A DNA stretch of 64,000 nt, taken from Gracilariopsis chorda (taxonomy: Eukaryota > Rhodophyta > Florideophyceae > Gracilariales > Gracilariaceae). The translations under genes and the position numbers were made by a program. Shown here piece by piece: positions 42,122-52,400 of this stretch. The stretch is taken from the NCBI GenBank assembly GCA_003194525.1, contig NBIV01000228.1:1-64000 (forward strand), in the 5' to 3' direction. The notes beneath the pieces are model-generated. The model was not told the DNA's origin and did not search any database. It worked only from the letters and a program-made list of their open reading frames with translations. The first letter of the stretch is position 1; each line of letters begins with the position of its first letter.

Positions 42122-42929
42122 TGAAGTACAACGCCCTCAGGGAGGGATTCTGGGTACTTGAACGCTTTCCCGATATTATCGGTTGTGTAGTGTGTATATG
42201 AACTACGCCCCACAATGGTGGGTATGGACACGTGGGACACGGTTTTGGGTCAATTGGCGGTTGGCCACAGTAGTGGATGTTGCCACGGAATGTGGAGTAT
42301 TTTAGTTAATTTTATTTATTATTTTCACACCCATTTCTGGGAAGCTAGTACTTAGTGCGACGGCGCACTGCCGTCGCACCAGTAAACCTTCCCCAACAAG
42401 GGACCCCAACCTGGGGAATTGGCTCTGAGCTTTACCGCCTCCGCGTGTTCTCAACTCCTCCTTGGAGGGAAGCACCGTAGTGTACGGAAGTTCACCCCCC
42501 TTGCGCATCTAAAGGAGACCCATCATTGGGAGTACTAATTTTTCCAAGTGTCTTGGTGTTTCGCCCTGTATAGGGAGTCCTGTCCACCGGCATTGCCGTA
42601 TCTACTCGTCGCTCTCGCGACCCACTTCGTCCTTCCTCTTTCCCCTTTTTAGGGTAGCACCTCCCGCTATCCGCGGCCCTCGTGTGCGCATCCGCTCACA
42701 CACCCCCACTTACGTGGAAACATACCTCTACTGAGGATCACACCCCGCTCACGCGGATACCGATTCTTCGCCTTCACCTCCCTGCGCGAGTCGCGACAGG
42801 TGTCCCTGGTCTTACAAACTGGCTTCGCCGTGACACCTCTGGGAGGGCTCTACCCAACTGGGTTCACCTCGTGAGAGGAAGATCCCGGACGTCTTTCGGT
42901 GTTTTTCCCCTTTGGGGCATTGCACCACA
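42122..42929 (+). repeat. 3' LTR of the nested chromovirus
   Basis: 808 bp, nearly identical to 31393-32226 except for the shorter pyrimidine tract near 42620-42650. It is followed by the second CCGAA (42930-42934). Confidence 0.9.
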
Positions 42930-43300
42930 CCGAAGAAATACCAGTGCCTCGCCGCCGCCAACACACACAAGTGCCAGTGCAGCCGAGCACCAGTGGCATA
43001 CAGAAGCTCCGTAGGAAAAAGGCCAAGTGTTTGGGTGACCAATTGCAACCAAAGAAGAAGACCACGCGTGTGGCTCGTGCCAAACGCTTCTGCACATTGT
43101 GCAAAATTCAGTGCAACAGTGCAAAAACCTTTTTTGACCACTGTCAGTCTAAACCCCACCGCAACCGCGTGCAGTGTAAGCGTACTCCGCCTTACTGTAC
43201 TACCTGTAAGCGCTCATTTGAGTCGCATCATCATTTGAACCGCCACAAAAACGGCAAAGCACACTTCAAAGTGCTCTACAATCAAAATTTAAATAAATAA
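42930..43300 (+). pseudogene. Zinc-finger ORF1 of copia copy 2, 3' part
   Basis: It resumes with EEIPVPRRR, followed by a Gln/Lys-rich linker and both C2H2 fingers (FCTLCKIQCNSAKTFFDHC with SKPHR; YCTTCKRSFESHHHLNRHK), ending at 43300. With 31147-31392 it aligns along the full ORF1 of copy 1 and lacks the TAG seen there. Confidence 0.75.
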
Positions 43301-43437
43301 ATAGTTTTGCTTTTGCCTATTACTCTACGATTAGTAACCAATACCAATAGGCTAATTGTGTACGAGTAAAGCCTAGTTAAACACAGTACTCTATTATATT
43401 AGCATACAAAACTCTGTAGTAATTTGTTTAGTTCATC

Positions 43438-45042
43438 ATGCCGCCACTTAACGGAAATTTTACTACCAATGTTAGGTATGCAAATCAGCAACAACGACAA
43501 TTTATCGAATTTATTAAGAATCTTCAGGAAAACAATACCCAAGCAGAGCCTGCTCAAGTAATCGAACTTCTGAGAACTGAATACCCTCCAGATAAGCTAC
43601 TCACTTTTACAATTTTAAGTAATGGATTGCTTATGCGTAAGTTTGCAAAGTTCTTAGAAGATCGTGGAATTAGTCTCGCAGAACATGAAAGCGGTCACCT
43701 CTTAAAAAGAATTGCCAAAACAATTTTTGAGGAGTCTCATTTAGAAGGTGCCTTCACTGCTATAGATTTATTCGAGCAAACGCCGGCACCTGCTCCGCCT
43801 ACCCGACAGCAACCACAGGGATTTGCAGATGTCGAAGAAGAAACTGAGGTTGAGCAACAACGGGAGCTCTCACCTCCGAAACGCGTGAATGAGCAAAATC
43901 GCCAACGCCAGCCATGGCGTGCTCACAACGCTACCAATGAGCGACAAACGAACTTTGGAGACAGCCGAGACAGGATAGCTCACTATATTGCGTCTCGTTT
44001 CAAAGATGAATGGTCTATATTCTCAGGAGCCCTCGGTGAATGTTGGGAGGAATATCTGAGCGACTATAAGTATGCCGCTCTAGATTACAATCTATCCAAC
44101 CATCAACGACTCCAATAATTACACCACCTTTTGCGTGGAAACGCGAAGCGTTTTTACGTACAAAGCGTTGATGGCAGAGTGCGAAGTTTCAGGGAAGCTT
44201 CAGCAGTAATGGAAAAGGAGTATAATTCTCTTTCCCGTCAGAACCGCATTGCTGCCTATTTACGTAACTTACGAATCCAAAAATTTGCTTCAAAGAGCTC
44301 TTCATTAAGCGACGCTTTGGAGAAACTCCACGAAGAAATTTCGAAGTTGTCCCCACAAGGCCCTATGCACTGCCGATCCGAGCGCAACAGAATCGAATAT
44401 TTACTGAATGCTGTAATTGGTAATTCCTGGGCGCGAGATGCCTGCAGCAGGGCCAATGCAGGACTGATTAGTTATCATGAAGTTTACGGTCAGTTGGAAG
44501 CTGCAATTCAACTCGATCAAGAAGAGAAAATCGGTCGCATGCGAGATCAAAAGAGTCTTCAGTTGGACTCACTTTCCACCAACGATTTTCAGAACTCTGA
44601 CACGAGTGGAACGTTCTATGCTGGCCAATCCCGATACGTACGTCACCCGCATTCCGCAAACCGGACAAACTTTCGTCAACCCAAAAGCAGACGAAATGTT
44701 ACCTGTTGGAATTGTGGTAAATTCGGACATGTTGTTGCCGAATGCAGGCAACGCAAGGACCTCACCAACAATGCCGCCAACCGTGTGCAATATTTGCAAC
44801 GCAACGGCTACAAGGATCAGAACAAGGCTTTAAAACGTGTCCTGTATGAAATCTGCTAACAGCTCGAAGAGTCCAGTGATTCCGATGAATTCGAAAGCGC
44901 GGAAACATTCTTTGCTTGCAACGGCGAGGCAGATGTTAATGCAGACAACGAAAACTCTGATCCTTCCGAACAATTCTTTGCATCTAATTTTGGAACGCAG
45001 AGTAGCGAACCTCCCCTCTCGAATTGCCTTGAGGATTTTTAA
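43438..45042 (+). pseudogene. Gag, copia copy 2
   Basis: It starts MPPLNGNFTTNVRYANQ. A TAA at 44116-44118 replaces the Tyr codon of copy 1, and another TAA lies at 44857-44859. Otherwise the frame is open to 45042. The CCHC knuckle is CWNCGKFGHVVAEC. Compare copy 1 at 20539. Confidence 0.85.
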
Positions 45043-45229
45043 CTGGGAGTACTAACGATTTCTGCCGTAGTGCTCCTCCCAAGCAGCAGAACAAGAAAGG
45101 ACCAGACAAGTCCTCCAATGGCTCACCTCGAATCATTCGTTTTTGTACACGAAAGCAAGCACGATACAGTTCACGAACACCTCGTTGGAACCTTGTTGAT
45201 ATTCAAAACGTGAAGACAAGCTCATTCGA

Positions 45230-46669
45230 GAGAAACCGACGCGAATTTCAAGGCGCATGTCTGGATTCTGGCCCACAACAATCTGTAGTAGGAAAACAAC
45301 AAGCCCAAGCGTACTGTAACTTGTAGGCATTCCATTTAAGCTGAATCACTCCAGCAAAGCTTTTAAATTTGGAGATGGCATATACTTCAGCCGTGGAACC
45401 ATGCAAGTACGAATTCCAATCCCTGGCAACACTTTTCTTCCACTTGAGATTGACGTCGTTGACGCCTCTGTACCTCTTCTTATTGGACTCGATATCCTGG
45501 ACTTGCACGCTCTTGTACCTGACAACGTGGAAAACATGTTACTTAACAAGAAGTTCAATTGGTCGATACCAATCACGCGGAAATTCGGTCATATGTACTT
45601 AGAATGGGACTTCTCTGAGATTCTTTACACAAAGAGTGAACTCCGAAAAATGCATACGCACTTCTACCATCCAAGCGCAAACAAGCTTTTCAACTTGATC
45701 TCCCGAGCAAAGCCAGAACATTCCACGGTTGAGACCAGGAAACTCATTGAGCATATCTCAAAATCATGTGCCACGTGCCAACGTTTTACACCCCGGCCAC
45801 AGTCCTTCCAAGTATCCATTCCAGGCAAAATAATATTCAACAGTGAAATTGCTTTGGATCTTATGTTCTTGGACAAAATGCCAGTTCTACACGTTGTCGA
45901 CACACAAACGCACTTCAGCTCTGCAGCTTTCCTCAAGAGTCAGACCACTGAAGCAATCTGGTACGCATTTCTCGGTTGTTGGGTCACATTATACACCGGC
46001 TATCCAGACAAGATGAGACTGCATAAAGCCAGACAATTCACATCCGCTCGATGGAAAGAACTGACAAGCATGGCTGGAATCACCTTACAGTTCTCAGGCG
46101 TTGAAAGTCATAATTCCCTTGGAACCGGTGAACGGTACCATGGACCCTTACGTCGTATCTACCAAAAGATTCGATATAGCGAGCCCGATGTCCCCATCGC
46201 CTTAGCCCTTCGACTTGCCGTCAAGGCTATGAACGATACAATGAATCCCAAAGGACTTGTACCTTCACTACTCGTATTTGGAGTTCTTCCTCGCTTTCCA
46301 CCGTTTAGCACAGAACTTCCAAATCATGAGGAGCGAATGAGAGCTCTTCAAATCGCGCGCACTGAGATGGAAACCATCACTTCGGAACTTTGTTTGCGCC
46401 GTGCAATCGTCGCTCGCATTCCATCTGCCACATCAACAAGCTTGAAAGTTGGACAAGAAGTTCTAGTTTATCGAGAAGATTTGAAGCCAATAAAATGGAC
46501 TGGACCCTATAAAATTGTAAGAATTGGTAACAAACAAGTCTTTATCGATCGCAATGGTGAAACAGTCCAACATTCTATTGCGCAGGTCAAACCTTTTCAT
46601 CGTGACGAACTAATGGACAACCTTCATACTTGTCTCGAACCAATACTTCCTGGTGATTTTGAACTTTAG
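45230..46669 (+). pseudogene. Protease and integrase, copia copy 2
   Basis: The protease site reads LDSGPQQ, with Pro replacing the Ala of copy 1. A 1-bp deletion near 45320 shifts the frame. From 45401 a 422-codon frame carries VPLLIGLDILDLH, the zinc region (HFYHPSANKLF...CATCQRF) and an integrase core (LDLMFLDKMPVLHVVDTQ). It stops at TAG 46667-46669 where copy 1 has TAT. Confidence 0.85.
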
Positions 46670-46675
46670 GATGTT

Positions 46676-48205
46676 CAAATCACTGAAGTGTTAGGTCCTT
46701 CCGATCACCGTCGGAACCTACCAGCATTCAGTGAAGCTAAACGAAAAGAGCTGGCAGGATTAATATCGCGCGGAACGTGGAAAGTCATTAGACAAGACGA
46801 AGTGTCAGAAGACGCCAATATCCTCACTGGCCGCTTTGTGCTCGCCATCAAAAATCCTGAGACTGATGAAGAGATATTTAAAGCCAGATTTGTCGCTCAA
46901 GGGCACAAATATCCAGAAAAAGCTTTTCTAGTGCACAATTCGCCTAATCTAAGACAATATTCAACCCGAATTCTCGTTACCGTCGCCGCTATTCTTGGAT
47001 ATAGAGTATGGAACACAGATGTTCGTCAAGCATACTTGCAATCCGCACAGAAGCTCATGCGTAAAGTATACCTGAAGCCTCCAAAAGAACTGGAACTTCC
47101 AGCACACATGTTGTTGGAACTTCTCCGCCCTCTTTATGGACTCTCAGACTCTGGAGACTATTGGTACAGAACAATAACAACTCATCTGAAAGAAGACCTA
47201 AGAATGACCCCGACGAAAGGAGATCTGTCACTGTTTATGAAACACGAACAGGCAAAGCTCATTGGCTTAACCGGTGTTTACGTAGATGACCTCCTTCAAT
47301 GCGGAACCGATCAATTCCTGCAACAGGCAAAGCTCACCGTTCAGAAGTTTGAATCAAAGGACTTAGAAATGGATTCCGCATCATTCGCAGGCATAAGAGT
47401 ACTCAAAACCGATAATGGTTTTTCACTAAGTCAGGAACATTATGCCAAACGATTGCGAATTCTTCCAAAAGATTGCACCTTCTCTGATTTCCGTTTATTG
47501 AGACATAAACTTGCTTGGTTGACCCACACGCGACCAGATATTTGCTGTGCTGTCAACATGGCTGCCCAAATTACGGAACAATCTTTCTCAAGCGAAGATG
47601 TGAAGAACATCAACAAAGTCGTAAAACATATTGAGCAAAGTCAAAATGTAAATTTGAAATATGTGAAACTTGATATCAATTGACTCCGCCTCAAGGTATA
47701 CTCCGATTCATCATTTGCCAACAATGCAGACAATTCATCCCAGATTGGATTCATTATTCTTCTCGTGGACAAGTTCGATAACTGCAATATTCTTCATTTT
47801 TCAAGTCACAAAAGCCGGCGCGTTACCAGATCCGTTTTAGGAGTAGAGCTATACGCATTTGCAGATGCATTCGATATAGCTTACGTTATCAAACATGACT
47901 TAGAGTCAATAATTGGGAAGAAAAGTCAAAACACAATGCTTACTGACTCAAAAAGTTTATTCGACGTAATAACAAAAAGCTAATCGACATCTGAAAAGCG
48001 ACTAATGATCGACATTTCTGCAGTTCGTGAAGCCTACTCGAACCACGAAATTTCCGATGTTGGGTATATCACCTCCGCCAACAACCCCGCCGATTGTTTT
48101 ACCAAAGGTAAGAACTGTCATGCTATGAACCAAATTTTAACTACTTCCACATGCGTTTTAGATATTAATCAACTAGTTATACGTGATTTTATGCGACAAT
48201 TGTAA
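46676..48205 (+). pseudogene. Reverse transcriptase and RNase H, copia copy 2
   Basis: RT: FKARFVAQGHKYPEKAF, NTDVRQAYLQS, and an intact YVDDLL at about 47278-47295. A TGA at 47681 and a TAA at 47981 break the RNase H, which carries YSDSSFANNADNSSQIGF, ELYAFADAFD, MLTDSKSLFD and YITSANNPADCFTKG. The catalytic residues of both enzymes are still readable. Confidence 0.85.
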
Positions 48206-48227
48206 GCTATACGAAAAGAGAAGGGAA

Positions 48228-48602
48228 TGTGAGGATAAAGCTTCGCTCACCGTCCTTGTCAGACGGTGAGGAAGAAGGAGATGAAGTGGACCATCTCACC
48301 ATCCTCGGGGATGGTGAGAAAGCGTCCTGCCTTCTCACCATCCCCGAGGATGGTGTGATGTCTGCTTACAATGCTGCATTCATGCGAGCATGTTAGGACT
48401 CTAACTACCGAGAAAGACGACTAGCGTCTCTCTCTCTGAGTATAGAAGGAGGGAACAGAGCTCGGCCTTTGCCTCTCGTCTGTTCCCCAACCCATTATTA
48501 TCATCAAATCTACCTCTTTAAGCAAAGGAATCATCCTTTTTGGGCCGCCCCTAGCTACCACTACAGGCCGCCCCTTTTTTTTAAACGTATTATTTCACGA
48601 CA
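48228..48602 (+). repeat. 3' LTR, copia copy 2
   Basis: 375 bp. It is preceded by the purine tract AAAAGAGAAGGGAA. The TATA word is changed to TATAGAA. Confidence 0.85.
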
Positions 48603-48829
48603 TTTAGCTTGTAATCCGTCTCTTCTTCCCTTGTGAAGCTTTGGCACCACAGTAGTATGTAAACTTCAAAGAAAGGTAAACAGAATAGCAAGAGCATATA
48701 TAGGGACAATAGGATTTGTCGTCCACAGACAGCCAACGCTACGCTAATCTTTCACGCACACATGTTGTGGTGACTTAGGACCTTGTCTATAGTTCAGTGA
48801 GTACATGAATGATGAGGGCTTCCGGTCCC

Positions 48830-49561
48830 TTAGAGCGGGATAGTGTTGATCGTACCGCCGGAAGACGGGACAGTGTTTCCACCGGCATCAGCAGCAACCA
48901 GGTCGCTACCGCTCTGAGAAACAACAGTCATAGTGCTGCCGTCTTGAAGCGTAACGCGAGCAATTCGAATGAAAGCAAACACAGTTGTCGGGATGAAACT
49001 AGTTCCAAACGCAGTGAGCGATCCGGATACCTGAATGTTCTGCTGTTGCACGTTCTCCACAATCTGCTGAGCAATGCTGGACTGGGTGTTATAGTTTTCA
49101 CGAAGTTCGAAGCTTCTCTCCATTTCTTCGCGAGTGACCTGCGAGTTTCCAAGGTTGACTCCGATCCACCTCAGGAACGGGATGTTCAAGCCCCGCTTGT
49201 ACTCGGATCGGAAGCTCTCATATTCCTCGCGCTCTGAGACAGTCAGAGAGGACTCAAATTCTTGGTCAAGATTAGCAAGCGTCTCAGACTCGACAGCGAA
49301 CACATTGAAAGAGAATGATAAGGTTCCGCTGGTGCCGATTTGTACAGTGAGCCCAGTCTCAGTGGTGCGGGCGAATCCGCTTTGGGAACTGTTGACGGCG
49401 AAGACGGCTTCCTCTGTTTGCTGGCGGACGAGCGGCACGGCGATCGTAGACTCCTCGATCTTCAAAATTGGGAGCTTGGCGTATTGGATAGGGTGGGCGA
49501 ATGTGGAAGAGGCAACCAAACTTGCAAAACAAATAGCAAGAATAGCGGCGAAGGCGTTCAT
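48830..49561 (-). CDS. Small secreted protein, 243 residues, unknown family (tandem copy A)
   Basis: An intact frame. A signal peptide is clear: MNAFAAILAICFASLVASS with probable cleavage after AHA/FAH near residue 22. The mature part is polar, rich in Ser/Thr/Gln/Glu, Cys-free, with an Arg/Glu-rich helix in the middle (SLTVSEREEYESFR, REEMERSFELRENYN) and a Gly/Ser-rich C terminus. It is likely secreted or in the cell wall. The start has a TATAAAAG box about 115 bp upstream on the minus strand, as in copy B. The gene spacing to copy B is exactly 2715 bp. No known domain is recognised. Confidence 0.85.
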   Translation of the reverse strand: MNAFAAILAICFASLVASSTFAHPIQYAKLPILKIEESTIAVPLVRQQTEEAVFAVNSSQSGFARTTETGLTVQIGTSGTLSFSFNVFAVESETLANLDQEFESSLTVSEREEYESFRSEYKRGLNIPFLRWIGVNLGNSQVTREEMERSFELRENYNTQSSIAQQIVENVQQQNIQVSGSLTAFGTSFIPTTVFAFIRIARVTLQDGSTMTVVSQSGSDLVAADAGGNTVPSSGGTINTIPL

Positions 49562-49669
49562 GGTGAAAGGCGCAGAGAGTTTGAATTCGGTGACAAGCGG
49601 AGACTGCTGTTCCTTGCAAATGCAGATGAGGCTATAGCTGGAAGTGAGATAGAAAGAGTTCTCGATGAA

Positions 49670-49683
49670 GGTTACTTTTATAT
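49670..49683 (-). promoter_or_regulatory. TATA box of secreted-protein copy A
   Basis: The minus strand reads AATATAAAAGTAAC, about 115 nt before the ATG at 49561. The corresponding position in copy B is also a TATA box. Confidence 0.6.
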
Positions 49684-51448
49684 TGTATCAGAAAGAGTTG
49701 TCGAGTGCACGGAGGAGGAGTTCAGGCGAATGGGCAATGAGTTTCGGCCTTCATAGTACTTCCATGACATTTGCAAATTTTGATCTTCATACCATGTAAC
49801 ATCGATCAATTCCGTGAGGACCAGGGTCTCGAATGAGAAGTTATTACCAGTGACATGCTGAGCGCTCAACAAGAGATGCAATAATCTGTTCGTTTGGTGA
49901 AAGCAGCAATTGGTCTCCGTCCACTCTCCTTTTTGCTTGCGTGGTTCATTGAAGGATAATTAAGAACACGAACATGGCACCATTACAGCTACTACAGGGC
50001 GCAGATACGGTACGACTAATTGCCTCGAATTCATCATTGAATCTTGTGCTAGTGATGCGCAAGAACTTGCTTGCTGTAGATAGACTCATTACACATATCT
50101 CACTTTGACTACGGAAAGACATATTTTGAAGACAAAGAGGAAAGCTGCCCTTCGACAAACAAGGTCTTATTTATGTAGGTCACCCCATGTATCTCTTCGT
50201 GATACCCACATCTGGCATTCTCAACTAACTGAAAACGTTGACATTATGGGTCTATGCGGTCCTCCCCATCAGTGTTCATCGCTGGACGTGATGGGGTTTC
50301 TGGAACAGCATCATCACATCACTGAAGCCGCACAAATTACTGAAACCGCACAAAAGATTCGTCAGCTCCGCACGTGCTGTCTGAAAACTGCAAAGGGTTC
50401 TCTATATTGAAAGGCAGAGCTTTCGATGTCATACAGAAACTGTGGGAGCTCCGACATGCGAGACTGGTGAAAGGGATCAAAGCACGTCAGAGTAATTCTC
50501 ATCATCTTCGGCACTGCCAGTCTACAACAGAGAGAGCGCGTGGATATTCTTCTAAGGTAAGACTCGATTGCAGGTGCTTGAGCACTTCACCTCCCTGCCG
50601 CCGCAAGGGGCAGCAGTGCCACCCCTGGCCGGCTACTCTTACGTCGTGTCCTCCAGTGGAACGGTCGGTCAGCCCAGCCCCGTTCCAATGGTCGTTCATA
50701 ATGCATGTATGTAGCATCGATGCCGCAGTTGCTGGTCAGAGAGCGCTACAGTGCGGACGCTGGCTGGTGTCTGCCGCGCGAAACTTTTCGCACTGCTGGA
50801 GAGGATGACGCGTGTCACGGCGCTTTTTGATGCGTGTGCTGGTGAATTTCGTGGTTGTGCTTCTTCGAGTTGTCGTTCATGGCTCTTCTACACGGCCAGT
50901 CTAGGCGGATGATGCGATATCTGTTCTTTATTGAAGTGGTTACGAAGCGGTGACGTTACCGTTTACCCCGAGATAAATACTTTTGGCAAATCTTTTATTC
51001 AACATGCACCCGGAATTGCTCAAAAGTTTTGAACTGGACAGCCTTCTTTCTGAACTGTTCAGTACACACTCTCCAGCCCCATTCCTGTGGCTAAGACAAC
51101 GCGACTGGCGGATACGGATACACACAGAAGGAAACACTCCGTTTTAGTGGTAGCCACGCAACCATGCTCTACCCCACAATGAAGCATGCACCAACACTGC
51201 CCCGATGGGTATGCCAGATAGTAGTATGTTGTTGTTGTTTGTTCATGGGCGGACCACCAACATACGCAATAATCATTCAAATAAATCCAGAACAAATATA
51301 TGTGAACGGGTAGCTTTCATTTAGTATCTTACGAGTACGATATTTCTAAGGACGCCTCCATCAAGTTTAGAAAACGGAGCAACTCTTTATTGCTTTGGAC
51401 TTGCAAAACAGACGTATACTACAACCACTTCCACAAACAGTCCAAACC
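49684..51448. other. Intergenic between the tandem copies
   Basis: Short frames only. The part at about 50230-50470 resembles 52760-52930 upstream of copy B (shared GGATGTGATGGG and GCAAAGGGTTC-like words), so the duplication includes the upstream region. Confidence 0.5.
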
Positions 51449-51544
51449 ACGCTAATCTTTCACGCACACATATTGCTGTGGCATAAGACTTTGTCAAGCT
51501 TTCAATGAGTACACCAAAGTTGAGAGTTACAGGTAGCCGGTCGC

Positions 51545-52276
51545 TTAGAGCGGGATAGTGTTGATGGTACCGCCGGAAGACGGGACAGTGTTTCCACCGG
51601 CATCAGCAGCAACCAGATCGCTACCGCTCTGCGACACAACAGTCATAGTGCTGCCGTCTTGAAGCGTGACACGAGCAATGCGAACGAAAGCAAACACAGT
51701 TGTCGGGATGAAACTAGTTCCGAACGCTGTGAGCGATCCGGATACCTGAATATTCTGCTGTTGCACGTTCTCCACAATCTGCTGAGCAATGCTGGACTGG
51801 GTGTTGTAGTTTTCACGAAGTTCGAAGCTGCGCTCCATTTCTTCGCGAGTGACCTGCGAGTTTCCAAGGTTGACTCCGATCCACCTCAGGAACGGGATGT
51901 TCAAGCCGCGGTTGTACTCGGCACGAAAGCTCTCATATTCCTCGCGCTCTGAGACCGTCAGAGAGGACTCGAATTCTTGATCGAGGTTAGCAAGCGTCTC
52001 AGACTCTACAGCAAACACTTGGATGGAGAAGGAGAGTGTTCCGCTGGTGCCACGCTGCACGGTGATTCCAGTCTCAGTAGTACGGGCAAATCCGCTTTGG
52101 GAACTGTTGACTGCGAACACGGCTTCTTCCGATTGCTGGCGAACAAGCGGCACGGCGATCGTGGACTCTTCGACCTTCAAAATTGGGAGCTTGGTGCCAT
52201 AGATCGGGTGGGCCAGTGCGGAGGATGCAAGCAAGCTCGCAAAGCACATAGCAAGAATAGCGGCAAAGGCGTTCAT
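51545..52276 (-). CDS. Small secreted protein, 243 residues, unknown family (tandem copy B)
   Basis: The same length and architecture as copy A, with scattered substitutions (for example SIQVF for SFNVF, AEYNRG for SEYKRG). Signal peptide MNAFAAILAMCFASLLASS. The 3' flanks are also alike (CTAATCTTTCACGCACACAT in both). Conservation of both frames after many silent changes suggests that both copies are functional. Confidence 0.85.
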   Translation of the reverse strand: MNAFAAILAMCFASLLASSALAHPIYGTKLPILKVEESTIAVPLVRQQSEEAVFAVNSSQSGFARTTETGITVQRGTSGTLSFSIQVFAVESETLANLDQEFESSLTVSEREEYESFRAEYNRGLNIPFLRWIGVNLGNSQVTREEMERSFELRENYNTQSSIAQQIVENVQQQNIQVSGSLTAFGTSFIPTTVFAFVRIARVTLQDGSTMTVVSQSGSDLVAADAGGNTVPSSGGTINTIPL

Positions 52277-52385
52277 TATGAAAGTAAATGAGAGTTTGAC
52301 CGTAGTTAGAATGGAGAGGTGCTTTGATTATTCGTGGAGTTGAGGATGTTGGTGAGAGTGAAGACGGAAGAGTGGTCGAGGGACG

Positions 52386-52400
52386 GGACTTTTATAGTGC
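52386..52400 (-). promoter_or_regulatory. TATA box of secreted-protein copy B
   Basis: The minus strand reads GCACTATAAAAGTCC, 110-125 nt before the ATG at 52276, matching the position in copy A. Confidence 0.65.

Larger units (their letters stand above)
31393..42929 (+). mobile_element. Ty3/gypsy chromovirus, young, nested in copia copy 2
   Basis: The LTRs are 31393-32226 and 42122-42929, both TGAAGT...CACCACA. A 5-bp target duplication CCGAA lies at 31388-31392 and 42930-42934. The internal order is gag, protease, RT, RNase H, integrase and chromodomain, followed by an antisense ORF. The LTRs are almost identical apart from a pyrimidine-rich segment near 31890-31960, which has changed in length. 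Apart from single recoding points the genes are intact, so this is the youngest insertion in the window and possibly still competent. Confidence 0.9.
30585..48602 (+). mobile_element. Copia retrotransposon, copy 2, interrupted by a chromovirus
   Basis: The LTRs at 30585-30958 and 48228-48602 both start TGTGAGGATAAAGC and end CACGACA. Possible target duplications are TTTAA/TTTAG. Without the nested 11.5-kb chromovirus (31393-42929 plus one CCGAA) the element is about 6.5 kb, like copy 1. It is better preserved than copy 1, with only a few stops per gene. Confidence 0.85.

Noticed and set aside
48603-48620. AGCTTGTA shared just after both copia 3' LTRs as part of the LTR
   Set aside because: The two 5' LTRs lack it and the LTR boundary CACGACA agrees in all copies. 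Probably coincidence or target preference.
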